The notes under the pieces are model-generated. The model was not told the DNA's origin and searched no databases. It was given only the letters and a program-made list of their open reading frames with translations. The position numbers were made by a program, and so were the translations under genes. Shown here piece by piece: positions 15,981-25,620 of a stretch of 64,000 nucleotides of DNA (positions are counted from its first letter, which is position 1; each line of letters begins with the position of its first letter). This stretch comes from Gordonia sihwensis NBRC 108236 (GTDB lineage: Bacteria; Actinomycetota; Actinomycetes; Mycobacteriales; Mycobacteriaceae): the NCBI RefSeq assembly GCF_000333035.1, contig NZ_BANU01000018.1, positions 1 to 64,000 of the forward strand, in the 5' to 3' direction.

Positions 15981-16592
15981 TCAGACCGGGACGAACTCGG
16001 AGATCTTCCAGGAGTCGCCGTCCTTCGTCAGGTCCACCCGGACGCGGCTGCCGTCCAGGCGCGGACCCTCCATCCCCTTGCTGGTGGTGGTCTGATTGAC
16101 GAAGAGCAGGACGGTCACCGCATCGGCCTTCGCGGACACCACCGATGCTTCGACGACCTCGGCCTTGGTGACGATGTCATCGCGTTTGGCCGCCGGCTGG
16201 ATGACCGAGGCGCCCAACTCGGTGTACTCGGTGAGGAACTTGCCGGTCAGCAGGGTCTTGGCCGCCTCGGGAAACGCCTGATCGATCGTGCGGTAGTCGT
16301 AGCTGAGCAGTTGCGGGACGTCGCGACGGGCCGACGCGAGCGCCGACTGGCCGGCCGCGACGTCGGCGTCGGCACTCGCCGCGGCCCACCACACGTAGCC
16401 GAGCGTCCCGGTGCCGGCGATCGTCACCGCGGCCAGGACGCCGACGACGATCCGGCGCATGCGCACCGTCAGGCCCGCGGGCCACAACAGCACGCGGTGC
16501 AGCAGTCGTCGGCGCGTACCCGTCTCGGCGACGTCCGGTTCCCGACCGGCCGGCTCGGTCGCCGCTTCGGTCGCCGCTTCAGTCGTCGTCAT
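15981..16592 (-). CDS. Mce-associated membrane protein (second)
   Basis: A 203-residue protein with a cytoplasmic Thr/Ala/Glu-rich N-terminus, one transmembrane helix near residues 47-68 (IVVGVLAAVTIAGTGTLGYV), and an extracytoplasmic domain. That domain has the Mce-associated pattern: ARRDVPQLLSYDYRTIDQAF, LLTGKFLTEYTELGASVIQP, and an end at DGDSWKISEFVPV. Such proteins are thought to stabilise or assemble the Mce lipid-import complex. The ATG overlaps the stop of the preceding gene by 4 bases. It is the last gene of the operon. Paralogous to its upstream neighbour. Confidence 0.87.
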   Translation of the reverse strand: MTTTEAATEAATEPAGREPDVAETGTRRRLLHRVLLWPAGLTVRMRRIVVGVLAAVTIAGTGTLGYVWWAAASADADVAAGQSALASARRDVPQLLSYDYRTIDQAFPEAAKTLLTGKFLTEYTELGASVIQPAAKRDDIVTKAEVVEASVVSAKADAVTVLLFVNQTTTSKGMEGPRLDGSRVRVDLTKDGDSWKISEFVPV

Positions 16593-17164
16593 GACACGAA
16601 CTCCACATTCCCGACTTTCCAGTCGTCGCCCTGCCGTTCGAGGTCCACCAGCATCCGGTAGACGCGTTGCTGCCCGTCGGGCGCCTCGGTGTTCTTCACC
16701 ACCGAGCTGACCGCCGCCAGGACCTTCGCCGAGTCGTCGTCGGCTTCGACGATCCCGGCCTCCTTCACCGCGCCCGTGGAGCGGACCTCGCCGGACGCCA
16801 GCACCTGTTCGAAGGACGTGGCCAGCTGGCCGAACTGCTTCTGGAACGAGCCGGTCGCCACCGCTGAGATCCGGTCCAGATCGGCCTTGGACCGCTTGTA
16901 GTCCAGACTCACCAACCCCGCGACCACCTCGCGTGTCACATCGAGGACCTGGGCATCGCGGCTCTGGTCCCGTCTCGCGTGGTACAGATCGACGCCCTTG
17001 ACTCCCAGCATCGTCAGCACGACCGCGGCGGCGATCACCAGCGACCACACCACGACCACCGCCGAACGCCGCGACTGAGCCCCGGGCGCCGGCTGCCCGC
17101 CATCGGACTGCCCGTCATCCTCCTCGTGGTCGGCGTCTACCACTTGATCAGCAACGACTGCCAT
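16589..17164 (-). CDS. Mce-associated membrane protein (first)
   Basis: A 191-residue protein with an acidic cytoplasmic N-terminus, a transmembrane helix near residues 38-58 (AVVVVWSLVIAAAVVLTMLG) and an external domain. DVTREVVAGLVSLDYKRSKA and the end DDWKVGNVEFVS match the second Mce-associated protein, so the two arose by duplication. Its start lies 28 bases inside the mceF reading frame, so translation is coupled. It is inferred to be an accessory subunit of the Mce transporter, like mycobacterial Mas proteins. Confidence 0.87.
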   Translation of the reverse strand: MAVVADQVVDADHEEDDGQSDGGQPAPGAQSRRSAVVVVWSLVIAAAVVLTMLGVKGVDLYHARRDQSRDAQVLDVTREVVAGLVSLDYKRSKADLDRISAVATGSFQKQFGQLATSFEQVLASGEVRSTGAVKEAGIVEADDDSAKVLAAVSSVVKNTEAPDGQQRVYRMLVDLERQGDDWKVGNVEFVS

Positions 17165-18549
17165 GTCGCGTTCCCCTTTCCGGATGCTGTGCTGGTGGGC
17201 GTGCCGACGAAGTAGGTCACCCCGTCGGGTCCTCGGAATCCGCCCGTCTTCTCCGAGTAGGGAATCGGCCTGCTCGCCGCCGCGGACGTGCGCCGGCGCG
17301 GGCTCGGCGGGTCGCCTGCGCTCGCCGAATGCGGCCGCGCGAGCATCTCGGGCCACGTCGAGGGCAGCCCGCGCGGACAGTCGGCGACGAGTGCGGTCCG
17401 CACCGAGAGGTCGGTCGCACACGGCACGTTCCGGGCGCCGCGCGCCACCTTGGGGTTGGCGGCGAGGACGTCGCAGTACTGGTCCGGGACCACCGGGACC
17501 TCGCGCATATCCGACGGATCGCGGCGCTGCGTGCGGCCGTAGCCCTCCGTGCACGGCGGCGGGTTCAGCGTGTTGCCCAGCTTCACGTCGAGCGGTGCCT
17601 GCGGGCTCTCCCCCAGCGCGAAGTCCTTGACCGAGTACAGCGTTCCCGACGTGAACGCCGGGTACACGGTCAGGATGTGGCGCAGGCCCGGCACATTGAC
17701 CCGCAGCACCTGTCCCACCGTCTGCAGGTTCGCGAGCAGGGTCGGCAGCGTCGGCGTGAGTTCGCCCAGGGTGGTCGACACCTCGTCGGCGGCTGCGGGG
17801 GCGTCTTCGAGCAGGGTCCGGATCCGGCCGTCGCTCATGGCGAGCTGGTCGGTGAACGAGGCCAGGTCGGCCACCGACGACCGCAGGTCGGCGGCCACCT
17901 TGTTGCCGGTGCGCAGCAGCGGATCCGCGTCGCCGATCAGCGTGGTCGTCGGCACGAGGTCGATCTGGGCGAGCCGCAGCAGTTGCTGCGACGAGTCGAT
18001 CAGGCGGGCCAGCCGGTCCCCGGACTGCCCGAAGCCGTCGGAGACCGCGTCGATCGTGGTCTCCAGATTCTGCGGTGACAGCGCCGCCACCAGATTCATC
18101 GTCCGGCCCAGCACGTCCTTGGTCGGGGTCGGCGTCACATTGCCGGCGGCCGGCAGGACGTCGCCGTCCTCGAGCGACGGACCGTCTGCGGAGCGCGGAA
18201 TGAGGTCGACGTACTGCTCGCCGACCGCCGACTGACTCCTGATGTGCGCGGAACTGTCGCGCGGGACCTTGCGGTCGGAGTCGATGCGCAAGGTGACCCG
18301 CACCGGAGCCGACGGGTTCGCCAGATCCAGGTCGACGCTGTCGACTCGTCCCACGGTGACGCCGCGATAGGTGACCAGTCCGCTCTCGTACACCCCGCCC
18401 GCGGCACCGAACTCGGCGACCACCCGATAGGTGCCGAGACCGGTGACCCGCCCGATGCCGATGTAGGTGATCGCTCCGTAGACCACGCTCACCACGGTGA
18501 GCAGAGCGAACACGATCAGCTGCCATTTGACCAGGCGCGTGAGTCTCAT
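17137..18549 (-). CDS. mceF: Mce-family protein, MceF position
   Basis: A 470-residue MCE protein. The N-terminal transmembrane helix (LIVFALLTVVSVVYGAITYI) anchors it. The MCE/MlaD beta domain at about residues 40-125 contains FGAAGGVYESGLVTYRGVTV and QSAVGEQYVDLIP. A long helical region predicted to form the periplasmic tunnel follows, then a Pro/Arg-rich tail. Six Mce subunits A-F are thought to form a hetero-hexameric needle that carries hydrophobic substrates across the periplasm to YrbE permeases. The ATG overlaps the mceE stop by 4 bases. The numbered mce class cannot be set from sequence alone. Confidence 0.92.
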   Translation of the reverse strand: MRLTRLVKWQLIVFALLTVVSVVYGAITYIGIGRVTGLGTYRVVAEFGAAGGVYESGLVTYRGVTVGRVDSVDLDLANPSAPVRVTLRIDSDRKVPRDSSAHIRSQSAVGEQYVDLIPRSADGPSLEDGDVLPAAGNVTPTPTKDVLGRTMNLVAALSPQNLETTIDAVSDGFGQSGDRLARLIDSSQQLLRLAQIDLVPTTTLIGDADPLLRTGNKVAADLRSSVADLASFTDQLAMSDGRIRTLLEDAPAAADEVSTTLGELTPTLPTLLANLQTVGQVLRVNVPGLRHILTVYPAFTSGTLYSVKDFALGESPQAPLDVKLGNTLNPPPCTEGYGRTQRRDPSDMREVPVVPDQYCDVLAANPKVARGARNVPCATDLSVRTALVADCPRGLPSTWPEMLARPHSASAGDPPSPRRRTSAAASRPIPYSEKTGGFRGPDGVTYFVGTPTSTASGKGNATWQSLLIKW

Positions 18550-19649
18550 CGCCGGCCTCCCTTCGGCGCCGCGAACGGCGCACGCAGCGGGTCGGCCGCC
18601 TGTCGGGACAGCATCATCTTCTCCACATCGATCTTCGGCAGGCTGCCGATCACCTTGTCCCGGATGGCGCCGACCGACAGGTCGAGCGTGAGGAACAGAT
18701 TCTGGAAGTCGCCCTTCATTCCCTTGTCGATCGTGGTGACCGGAAAGGGAATCGTCAGACCGACGAGCAGCGAACCGACCAGGTCGTCGCCGGACTGCTC
18801 GAGTCCGTTCAGGGCGGGCCGCAGTTCGGAGACGATCGCGGTCAGATCGTCATGGCTCCGGGAGAGCACCGAGGACACCTTCTCACCGAAGGTTCCGACG
18901 CGGCCCAGCATCGTCGTGAGGTTCTCCCGCTGGTCGGCGAGGACGGTGAGCGCCGGCTCGAGTCCGTCGATTCCCGCGGCGATCGTCGAGTTCTGATCGG
19001 CGAGCGAACCGCTGAGCCGACCGAGCGCGTCGATCGCCCGACCGATGTCGTCACGCTGCTCGTTGAGCCGGGTCACGAGCGTCTTGAGTCGGCCGATCGC
19101 CTCGTTCGCCGTGGCCGTCCGGCCGTCGGTAGCGGTGTTGAGTTCGGTCATGATCGACCTGAGTTGTTCGAGTCCGCTCCCGTTGAGGACGAGAGACAGC
19201 GCCGCGAGCACCGACTCGGTTGACGGGTAGGCCGACGACGAGTTCACGTCGATCGTGTCGCCGGGCAGCAGGTGGCCCGCGGCCGGCCGCTCCGGGCGAA
19301 CGAATTCGAGGTACTGGGCACCGAGAACCGAGGTCTGGGCCAGCTTCACCGTGGCGTTCGAAGGGATCTCGACGCCTTCGGACAGATCGACCTCCACGGC
19401 GGCGACCGATCGGACCACCGAGATCGATCCGATCTGTCCGACCGTCACGTTGTCGTACTTCACCAGCGAGTTCGACACGAGGTTCTGCACATCGGCCAGG
19501 TGCACCGTGACGCGGTACGGGTCGCCGGTGATCGCGTCACCGGGCAGGGACAGCGAGTTCGCGCCGTCGAACCGGCAGCCGGTGAGTGCCGTCGACACCA
19601 CCGCCAGGAGTGCGGCCAGCACTGCCGTGATCCGGGTGCGCCTCATCAC
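18546..19649 (-). CDS. mceE: Mce-family lipoprotein, MceE position
   Basis: A 367-residue MCE protein with a lipoprotein signal peptide. The lipobox is LTGC with Cys25, so the mature protein is lipid-anchored on the outer face of the membrane, as is standard for MceE/LprK. The MCE domain follows (VQNLVSNSLVKYDNVTVGQI, then LAQTSVLGAQYLEFVRPE), with a long helical region ending near residue 350. It starts with an ATG overlapping the mceD stop; a second ATG directly follows. Subunit of the lipid-import complex. Confidence 0.92.
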   Translation of the reverse strand: MMRRTRITAVLAALLAVVSTALTGCRFDGANSLSLPGDAITGDPYRVTVHLADVQNLVSNSLVKYDNVTVGQIGSISVVRSVAAVEVDLSEGVEIPSNATVKLAQTSVLGAQYLEFVRPERPAAGHLLPGDTIDVNSSSAYPSTESVLAALSLVLNGSGLEQLRSIMTELNTATDGRTATANEAIGRLKTLVTRLNEQRDDIGRAIDALGRLSGSLADQNSTIAAGIDGLEPALTVLADQRENLTTMLGRVGTFGEKVSSVLSRSHDDLTAIVSELRPALNGLEQSGDDLVGSLLVGLTIPFPVTTIDKGMKGDFQNLFLTLDLSVGAIRDKVIGSLPKIDVEKMMLSRQAADPLRAPFAAPKGGRR

Positions 19650-20767
19650 CGGCCTCCCGTCTGGGTCGACGCGCGCGCGAGCTCAGAGGTGAGGACGCGA
19701 GTCAGTGTGGTGTTCACCTTCTGGCACTCCTTCTTGGGTGCGTCGACCGTGGTCAGCAGCGCACAGATCAGCGAGACGGGGTCCGGGAAGTCCGCGATCG
19801 CCAGCCCGGCGGTCAGCGAGTTCGAGTCCGGGTCGTAGATGTTGTAGAGATTCGACAGGGCAGTCGGCGCCGTGTGGAGGATCTGGGCCAGATCGTCCTC
19901 GCGGTCGACGAGCAACCGCGAGACCCGGGTCAGCTCCTTGACGTCGGAGCTCAGCGCGTCGCGGTTCTCCGACAGGTACTCGCGCAGATCCGGAACCATG
20001 CCGTTGAGCGCACCGACCGCGGCGTCGAGCTGGGTTCGATTGTCGTCCAGCAGTGCCGACGCGTCGTTGAGCTGTGCCGAGAAGGACACGATCTGATCGT
20101 CGGAGGCGCGCAGCGCGGTCACCACCTTCTGCAGGTTCCGCACCGTGCCGAACAGGTCCGGACCGCCGGCCGCGAGGGTGCTCGCCGCATCCGAGAGCGC
20201 ATCGACCGCATGCCGGAGCGACTGTCCGTTGTCGCCGAGGACCGACGCGGAGGTGTCCACGAACCGGCTGAGCGTGCCCTTCTGATCGTCCGCGGTGGGG
20301 CCGAGCTGAGCGGCGAGATCGGTCACCTGCTTCTTGATCTCGTCGTACCCGACCGGCACCGCGGTCCGCGTGAGACCGACGACCGCGCCGTCGGCCAGCG
20401 CGGCCCCGCGCGAGGCCTCCGGATCGAGCGGTTCCGGATTGACGAACTGGACGTACCGTCCCGACACCAGGGTCGGCGAGACGATCGCCGCGCGGGCCGA
20501 TGCCGAGACGAAGACCGAGTCGTCGTAGGAGACCTCGACGGTCACATCGCTCGGCGCGGGTGCCACCGATTCGACCGTCCCGATCGCCACGCCGCGCATC
20601 TTGACCGGATCGCCGGGGAACAGCCCGGTGGCGTCGGTGAAGTGCAGTGTGGCCCGCGCGGTGTGGGTGCGTTCCCAGACCACGGACACCGTCAAAGCCA
20701 CCATCGCCGTCACGACGATGCCGATCACGATGAGCGCCGGGACGCCCAGCCTTCTGACTGCGTTCAT
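19646..20767 (-). CDS. mceD: Mce-family protein, MceD position
   Basis: A 373-residue MCE protein. It has an N-terminal transmembrane helix (VPALIVIGIVVTAMVALTVS) and an MCE domain with ATGLFPGDPVKMRGVAIGTV and PTLVSGRYVQFVNPEPLD. A long alpha-helical region with regular hydrophobic spacing (LFGTVRNLQKVVTALRASDD) follows. The C-terminus is Thr-rich. Overlaps both neighbours by 4 bases (ATGA). Role as for the other Mce subunits. Confidence 0.92.
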   Translation of the reverse strand: MNAVRRLGVPALIVIGIVVTAMVALTVSVVWERTHTARATLHFTDATGLFPGDPVKMRGVAIGTVESVAPAPSDVTVEVSYDDSVFVSASARAAIVSPTLVSGRYVQFVNPEPLDPEASRGAALADGAVVGLTRTAVPVGYDEIKKQVTDLAAQLGPTADDQKGTLSRFVDTSASVLGDNGQSLRHAVDALSDAASTLAAGGPDLFGTVRNLQKVVTALRASDDQIVSFSAQLNDASALLDDNRTQLDAAVGALNGMVPDLREYLSENRDALSSDVKELTRVSRLLVDREDDLAQILHTAPTALSNLYNIYDPDSNSLTAGLAIADFPDPVSLICALLTTVDAPKKECQKVNTTLTRVLTSELARASTQTGGR

Positions 20768-21756
20768 CGTCCGCCTCCCGGGCTGCCCGGCTGCTGTCCG
20801 CGCAGGTTCGCCGGCGTGATGTTCTCGAGCAGTACGGCGAAGAACGGTCCGCTGCCGAGGACGTCGGTGAACTGCATGACGTACGGACGCATGCCGGCGA
20901 TCGACTTGTCGAGGTTGGTGTAGTTCGCGTTCAACGTGTCGGTGACCTTCCGGAGCTCCTCGAGCATGGGCGGCGTCGAAGTGCGGTTCTCGACCGTGAC
21001 CCGCTCGATCTCATCGGCGACGCCGCGCAGGCTGACGAGCACCCGGCGGATGACTGCGGCGCGGTCGTTCAGTGCCGCGAAGAGCGCATCGCCGTCGTCG
21101 ATCAGCCGGGTCAGGTTTCCCTTCCGCTCGGCGAGGACGCCCGAGAGCGAATCGGTGTGCTGCAGCAGGGTGCGGATCCCCGCGTCGCGGCGCGAGACGG
21201 TCCGAGCGGCGTCGGCGACGTTCTCCAGCGAACCGCCGAGATCGTCCGGGAGCCCCTTCAGCACCTGGCTCAGGCTCTGCACCGCATCGGTCACCTGCTT
21301 CTTGTCGGTGTCGCCTACCTGCTCGGTGAGCTGGTTCAGCGAATCGGTCAGGTCGAATCCCGAGGTGGTGCGCGAACGCGGGATGCGGTCGCCGAGTTCA
21401 CCGCTCCCGCCGGTCGTCAGTTCCACGTAGCGACGGCCGAGCGCGGTCTCCACCTTGATCGCGGCACGCGTCTGCGAGCCGAGATCCCGCCACCCCTGTG
21501 TGAGCCGGAGCCCGACGTCGACGTGGTCGTCCGCCAGGGAGATCGACGTGACGCTGCCTGCGGCGACGCCGGCCACGTGCACCTCGTCGTCGACGTTGAG
21601 GCCGCTGGCGTCGGCGAATTCGGCGACGACGGTGGTGGTGCCCGGCCAGAACGGCAGCGACCGATAGTTGAAGGCCAGCGCGAGGACCACCAGGATCGCC
21701 GCGGTGCCGATGATCCCGGCCCGGACGGCACGGGAGGAGTCGTCAGGTCTCATCAT
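20764..21756 (-). CDS. mceC: Mce-family protein, MceC position
   Basis: A 330-residue MCE protein with one N-terminal transmembrane helix (AGIIGTAAILVVLALAFNY). The MCE domain contains ADASGLNVDDEVHVAGVAAG and VETALGRRYVELTTGGSG. The helical tunnel region (TDSLNQLTEQVGDTDKKQVT onward) follows, with a short Gly/Pro tail ending GSPGGGR. The start at 21756 makes the usual ATGA overlap with mceB. Confidence 0.92.
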   Translation of the reverse strand: MMRPDDSSRAVRAGIIGTAAILVVLALAFNYRSLPFWPGTTTVVAEFADASGLNVDDEVHVAGVAAGSVTSISLADDHVDVGLRLTQGWRDLGSQTRAAIKVETALGRRYVELTTGGSGELGDRIPRSRTTSGFDLTDSLNQLTEQVGDTDKKQVTDAVQSLSQVLKGLPDDLGGSLENVADAARTVSRRDAGIRTLLQHTDSLSGVLAERKGNLTRLIDDGDALFAALNDRAAVIRRVLVSLRGVADEIERVTVENRTSTPPMLEELRKVTDTLNANYTNLDKSIAGMRPYVMQFTDVLGSGPFFAVLLENITPANLRGQQPGSPGGGR

Positions 21757-22790
21757 TTACACCTCTGAGCGGGGACTTGGATCATCGGAGTGTCCTGGTG
21801 CCCGCCGTCGAGCGTCGGGTACCGGATGGCCAGACCGCACACGAAGAAGTTGACGAAGCTGCCGTAGCCGGAGGACCGGCCGAGCAATCGGTAGGCCTCG
21901 GGCAGCTTGTTCAGGAGCATGTTGATCGTCGTGGTGTTCTTGTTGAGGTTCGCCGCCAGCCCGCGCAGGTGCGCGATGTCCGCGGTCAGATCCGGCCGGA
22001 CCTGCGACAGCAGGCTGTCGAGCTGCGAGGTCGCCGAGTCGATGTGCGTGAGACCGTCCATGATGGTCGTGCGGTCCGCGGCGAGCCCCGAGACCAGTCG
22101 CTGCATCTGGCCGATCATCGAGCTGAACGCGGCCTTCCGTTCGTCGACCGTGCCGAGCACGGTGTTGAGGTCGGTCACCACCGAACCGATGGTCGCGTCG
22201 CGGTCGGCGATGGTCTTGCCGAGTTGCCCGAGCTGGGTGATGACCTCGCCGATGTCGTCGGTGCGGCCGTTGAGGACCGACACCAGGGCCGCCGAGAGGC
22301 GATTGGTCTGGTCCGGGTCCACGCCGGTGAGCAGCGGCTTGAAGCCGTTGACCAGGGCGTCCATGTCCAGGGCCGGTCGCGTGTGCGCCACCGGGATGAC
22401 CGACCCCTCCGGCCGCTCCGGCGCCACGGGCGTCGACGGCGTCTTCAGCTCCACATAGCGATCGCCGATCAAGTTCTTGTACTTGATGCTCACGTCGGTC
22501 GCCTCGGTGACGGCGATGTCGGAGTCGACGTCCATGGCGATCTCGGCGCCGAGGCCCGGTCCGGTGCTCTCCTCGCGCACCACCGTCACATCGGTCACCT
22601 TGCCGACGACGACTCCCGCGAGCTTCACATCGTCTCCGGTGCGCAGTCCGGAGGCTGAGGTGAACACCGCCCGGTACGACTTCGTCGGACCGAACCGGAG
22701 GTCGCCGACGATGACGAACAGCACTCCGGTGATCAGTGCGCTGACGAGCAGGAAGATGCCCAGCTTGATCGCGGGCCCGGTCACGTTCAT
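21753..22790 (-). CDS. mceB: Mce-family protein, MceB position
   Basis: A 345-residue MCE protein. It has a transmembrane helix near residues 9-29 (LGIFLLVSALITGVLFVIVG) and an MCE domain with SASGLRTGDDVKLAGVVVGK and YKNLIGDRYVELKTP. A helical domain follows, ending in a Cys-containing tail (NFFVCGLAIRYPTLDGG). The start at 22790 overlaps the mceA stop by 4 bases; the longer upstream frame is antisense-like and is rejected. Confidence 0.92.
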   Translation of the reverse strand: MNVTGPAIKLGIFLLVSALITGVLFVIVGDLRFGPTKSYRAVFTSASGLRTGDDVKLAGVVVGKVTDVTVVREESTGPGLGAEIAMDVDSDIAVTEATDVSIKYKNLIGDRYVELKTPSTPVAPERPEGSVIPVAHTRPALDMDALVNGFKPLLTGVDPDQTNRLSAALVSVLNGRTDDIGEVITQLGQLGKTIADRDATIGSVVTDLNTVLGTVDERKAAFSSMIGQMQRLVSGLAADRTTIMDGLTHIDSATSQLDSLLSQVRPDLTADIAHLRGLAANLNKNTTTINMLLNKLPEAYRLLGRSSGYGSFVNFFVCGLAIRYPTLDGGHQDTPMIQVPAQRCK

Positions 22791-23953
22791 CGAGTCATTC
22801 CGTAGATCATGGAGGCGAACGGGTTGCCGATGACGTCCTCCGGGGTCTTCACATCGCGGTAGGCGTGACTGCCGTCGTCGAAGTCCACATGTCCCGGGGC
22901 CTTTGCTCCGGGCCCGCGCGGATACCCGTAACAACTGGGGCCCGAGGCACCGGCGTTGGTGCGCGGGGCGTCGACTCCCGGACGGTAGGGCGGATCGCCC
23001 ATGATGAGCGTGCCCACGATGTCCAGGCCCGCGCGGGCCCCGCCGAAGGCGCGCTCCAAGTACTTGCGCCCGAGGTTGAGTCCGGAGAGGAAGCACGGGA
23101 GGATCGGGCCGTAATCGCCGAGGACCTGCGTCGGCGGCGCGAGCGCTTCGGCCGCCTTCACCAGCGGCGTCCCCGCACCGGTCAGGAACCGGTCGCCGGT
23201 GTTCCCGAACCGCGTGAAGCTCAGCAGGAACGCGGTCAGCTCGGTCTGCTCGTCGACGACGGTCTTCGAGGTGACGGTCAGATTCCGCACCGTCGTCATC
23301 AGGTCGGGTGTCATCGCGGCGAACGTCTCGAGATTGTCGGCGCCGAGTCGGAGGTCGCGCTGCAGGGTCGGCAGCGATCCGTTGAACGTGGCCAGGTAGC
23401 GGTTCACATCATCGATGACGGCGCCGAGTTTTCCGCCGCGGTCGACGGTACCCGTCTGCACCGCGGCCAGCGTCGCGTTCACTCGGGCCGGATCGACTCG
23501 GTTGAGGATCTTGACCAGCAGGTCGAAGGTGTCGAAGACCTCGACCGGAGTCTTCGACGTGTCGATCGTCGAGCCCTCGGTCAACCTGCCGGCAGCCGGA
23601 GCGGACGGGATCGACAGCGCGACGTACTTGCGCCCGAAGAGGGTCGTCGGCTCCATTTCGGCCAGCACGTTGGTCGGCAGCTCGCCGGTCACGCCGGAGT
23701 CGATCTCCATGCGGATCCGCGCCTTCTCGTCGGCGACGGTGACTTCGGACACTCGCCCGACGACCACGCCGTGGAGTTTCACGTCCGATCCGGGGAGCAG
23801 CAGGAGTCCGGCCCGCGGGGCATTGAGGTAGACGGTCTTGGTGTTCTGGAAGTCGCCGCGGTACGACATCAGCGCGAGGACGACGAGAGCGACGACGACG
23901 GCCGCCGCGGTGAAGGCGTACAGCAGGTGGCGGACGCGGGAGTGTTCGATCAT
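22787..23953 (-). CDS. mceA: Mce-family protein, MceA position
   Basis: A 388-residue MCE protein and the first Mce subunit. The N-terminal helix is LLYAFTAAAVVVALVVLALM. The MCE domain has PRAGLLLLPGSDVKLHGVVV and PTTLFGRKYVALSIPS. The helical region continues to a C-terminal part with two Cys residues (LPCFLSGLNLG; GPSCYGYPRGPG) that could form a disulfide outside the membrane. The ATG overlaps the yrbEB stop. Substrate class is not determinable from this subunit. Confidence 0.92.
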   Translation of the reverse strand: MIEHSRVRHLLYAFTAAAVVVALVVLALMSYRGDFQNTKTVYLNAPRAGLLLLPGSDVKLHGVVVGRVSEVTVADEKARIRMEIDSGVTGELPTNVLAEMEPTTLFGRKYVALSIPSAPAAGRLTEGSTIDTSKTPVEVFDTFDLLVKILNRVDPARVNATLAAVQTGTVDRGGKLGAVIDDVNRYLATFNGSLPTLQRDLRLGADNLETFAAMTPDLMTTVRNLTVTSKTVVDEQTELTAFLLSFTRFGNTGDRFLTGAGTPLVKAAEALAPPTQVLGDYGPILPCFLSGLNLGRKYLERAFGGARAGLDIVGTLIMGDPPYRPGVDAPRTNAGASGPSCYGYPRGPGAKAPGHVDFDDGSHAYRDVKTPEDVIGNPFASMIYGMTR

Positions 23954-24813
23954 CCGGACACCCGCACCGTCGCGTGAACGCCGCCGTAGAGCGCGATGCC
24001 GACGACGAAGTCGACGACCATGATGATGATCAGCGAGGTCCGTACGGCGTGGCCGACCGCCACCCCGACCCCGGCCGGTCCGCCGCTCGCGTTGTAGCCG
24101 TAGTAGCAGTGCACGGCCATCACCGCCACCGCCATCACGATGACCTTCAGCAGCGAGATCGCCACGTCACTGGGCTGCAGGAACAACTGGAAGTAGTGGT
24201 CGTAGGTGCCGGGCGACTGATCGGAGAGGAAGACGCTGACGAACTTGGTCGCCGCGTATCCGGTGAACAGTGCGATGGCGTAGAGCGGAATGATCGCGAC
24301 CAGACCGGCGGCGATTCGCGTCGAGACCAGGTACGGCAGGGACTGGACCGACATGACCTCGAGGGCGTCGATCTCCTCGCTCACCCGCATGGCCCCGAGC
24401 TGCGCGGTGAAACCCGAGCCGACCGTGGCCGTCAACGCGACTCCGGCGATCACCGGGATCGCTTCGCGGGTGTTGAAGAAGGCCGAGATGAAGCCGGACA
24501 TCGCCTCGACACCGACGCGTCCGAGTGAACTCGAGCCCTGTTGGCCCACCTCGTAGCCCGCGGCCGCGGTCAGGAAGCCGATGATGACGACGGTGCCGCC
24601 GATCACCGCGAGGGCGCCCGCGCCGAGCGAGACCTCCGCCAGCAGACGAATCGTCTCCCGGCGGTAGTGGGTGAAGGCGCGCGGTACCGCGCGCAACGAC
24701 GCGCCGTAGAACGCCAGTTGACGTCCCAAGCGGTCGGCGGGCGTCAGGAGCCGCCCCGGCGCCAGCCGTTCGAACCGTGCGCGAGAGGGTTCCCGCGTTG
24801 GTGCACTCGTCAT
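23950..24813 (-). CDS. yrbEB: YrbE/MlaE-family permease, YrbEB position
   Basis: A 287-residue inner-membrane permease of the MlaE family. Its N-terminal amphipathic part (LGRQLAFYGASLRAVPRAFT) precedes five or so membrane helices. The family's conserved segment GAMRVSEEIDALEVMSVQSL is present near the middle, followed by VSTRIAAGLVAIIPLYAIAL. With YrbEA it forms the transmembrane channel of the Mce importer, powered by a separately encoded MceG ATPase. No mceG gene is in this window. It lies 33 bases after yrbEA. Confidence 0.93.
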   Translation of the reverse strand: MTSAPTREPSRARFERLAPGRLLTPADRLGRQLAFYGASLRAVPRAFTHYRRETIRLLAEVSLGAGALAVIGGTVVIIGFLTAAAGYEVGQQGSSSLGRVGVEAMSGFISAFFNTREAIPVIAGVALTATVGSGFTAQLGAMRVSEEIDALEVMSVQSLPYLVSTRIAAGLVAIIPLYAIALFTGYAATKFVSVFLSDQSPGTYDHYFQLFLQPSDVAISLLKVIVMAVAVMAVHCYYGYNASGGPAGVGVAVGHAVRTSLIIIMVVDFVVGIALYGGVHATVRVSG

Positions 24814-24846
24814 GATGATGTGGTCCTCCGATTCACCGGTGCCCGC

Positions 24847-25620
24847 CTAGTGCAGAGACAGGGTCGTGATGACGGCGTTCGCCAGGAACAGCAGCACGAA
24901 GCTGAGCACGACCGTTTGATTGACGGCGTCTCCGACGCCCTTGGGTCCGCCGCCCGCTTTGAAACCGAGGTGGCATGCGACGACGGCCGCGAGGAGTCCG
25001 AAGATCCCCGCCTTCAGTTCGCTGATGAGCAGATCCGAGGTGCCGGTCAGGATGGGAATGGCGGTGATGTACTGACCGGGCGTCGCCCCCTGCAGAAAGA
25101 CTCCGTACAGATATCCGCCGGTCAGACCGATGGCAGTGACCAACCCGTTGAGGAACACCGCCACCACGCAGGAGGCGATGACGCGGGGCACGGCCAGACG
25201 CTGGATCGGGTCGATGCCGAGAACCCGCATGGCGTCGATCTCCTCCCGGATCGTTCGGGAGCCGAGATCGGCGCAGATGGCGGTGGCACCCGCTCCCGCG
25301 ACGACCAGCACGGTCACGATCGGGCCGATCTCGCGGATGACCGCGATGCCTGCGCCCGCTCCGCTCAGATCGATGGCGCCGATCTCGTTGAGCAGCACGT
25401 TGATCTGGAAGACCACCATGACGCAGAACGGAATCGACATCAGCATCGTCGGGACGATCGAGACGCTGGCGATGAACCATGCCTGGGCGACGAGTTCGCG
25501 CCACTGGAACGGTCTGCGCGGCAGGGCCTTGAGAATCTCCCAGAAGGTGAGGAAGAAGGAACCGACCGTCTGAACGCCGTTGCGCGCCTTCCCGATTGCG
25601 GGAGCGAAAGCCGTCGTCAT
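24847..25620 (-). CDS. yrbEA: YrbE/MlaE-family permease, YrbEA position
   Basis: A 257-residue MlaE-family permease. TIREEIDAMRVLGIDPIQRL is the conserved cytoplasmic loop thought to contact the ATPase. Hydrophobic helices include PIVTVLVVAGAGATAICADL and AVFLNGLVTAIGLTGGYLYG. The start at 25620 overlaps the stop of the GMC oxidoreductase gene by 4 bases (ATGA); longer upstream frames run antisense-like through that gene and are rejected. This coupling ties the oxidoreductase into the transporter operon. Confidence 0.93.
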   Translation of the reverse strand: MTTAFAPAIGKARNGVQTVGSFFLTFWEILKALPRRPFQWRELVAQAWFIASVSIVPTMLMSIPFCVMVVFQINVLLNEIGAIDLSGAGAGIAVIREIGPIVTVLVVAGAGATAICADLGSRTIREEIDAMRVLGIDPIQRLAVPRVIASCVVAVFLNGLVTAIGLTGGYLYGVFLQGATPGQYITAIPILTGTSDLLISELKAGIFGLLAAVVACHLGFKAGGGPKGVGDAVNQTVVLSFVLLFLANAVITTLSLH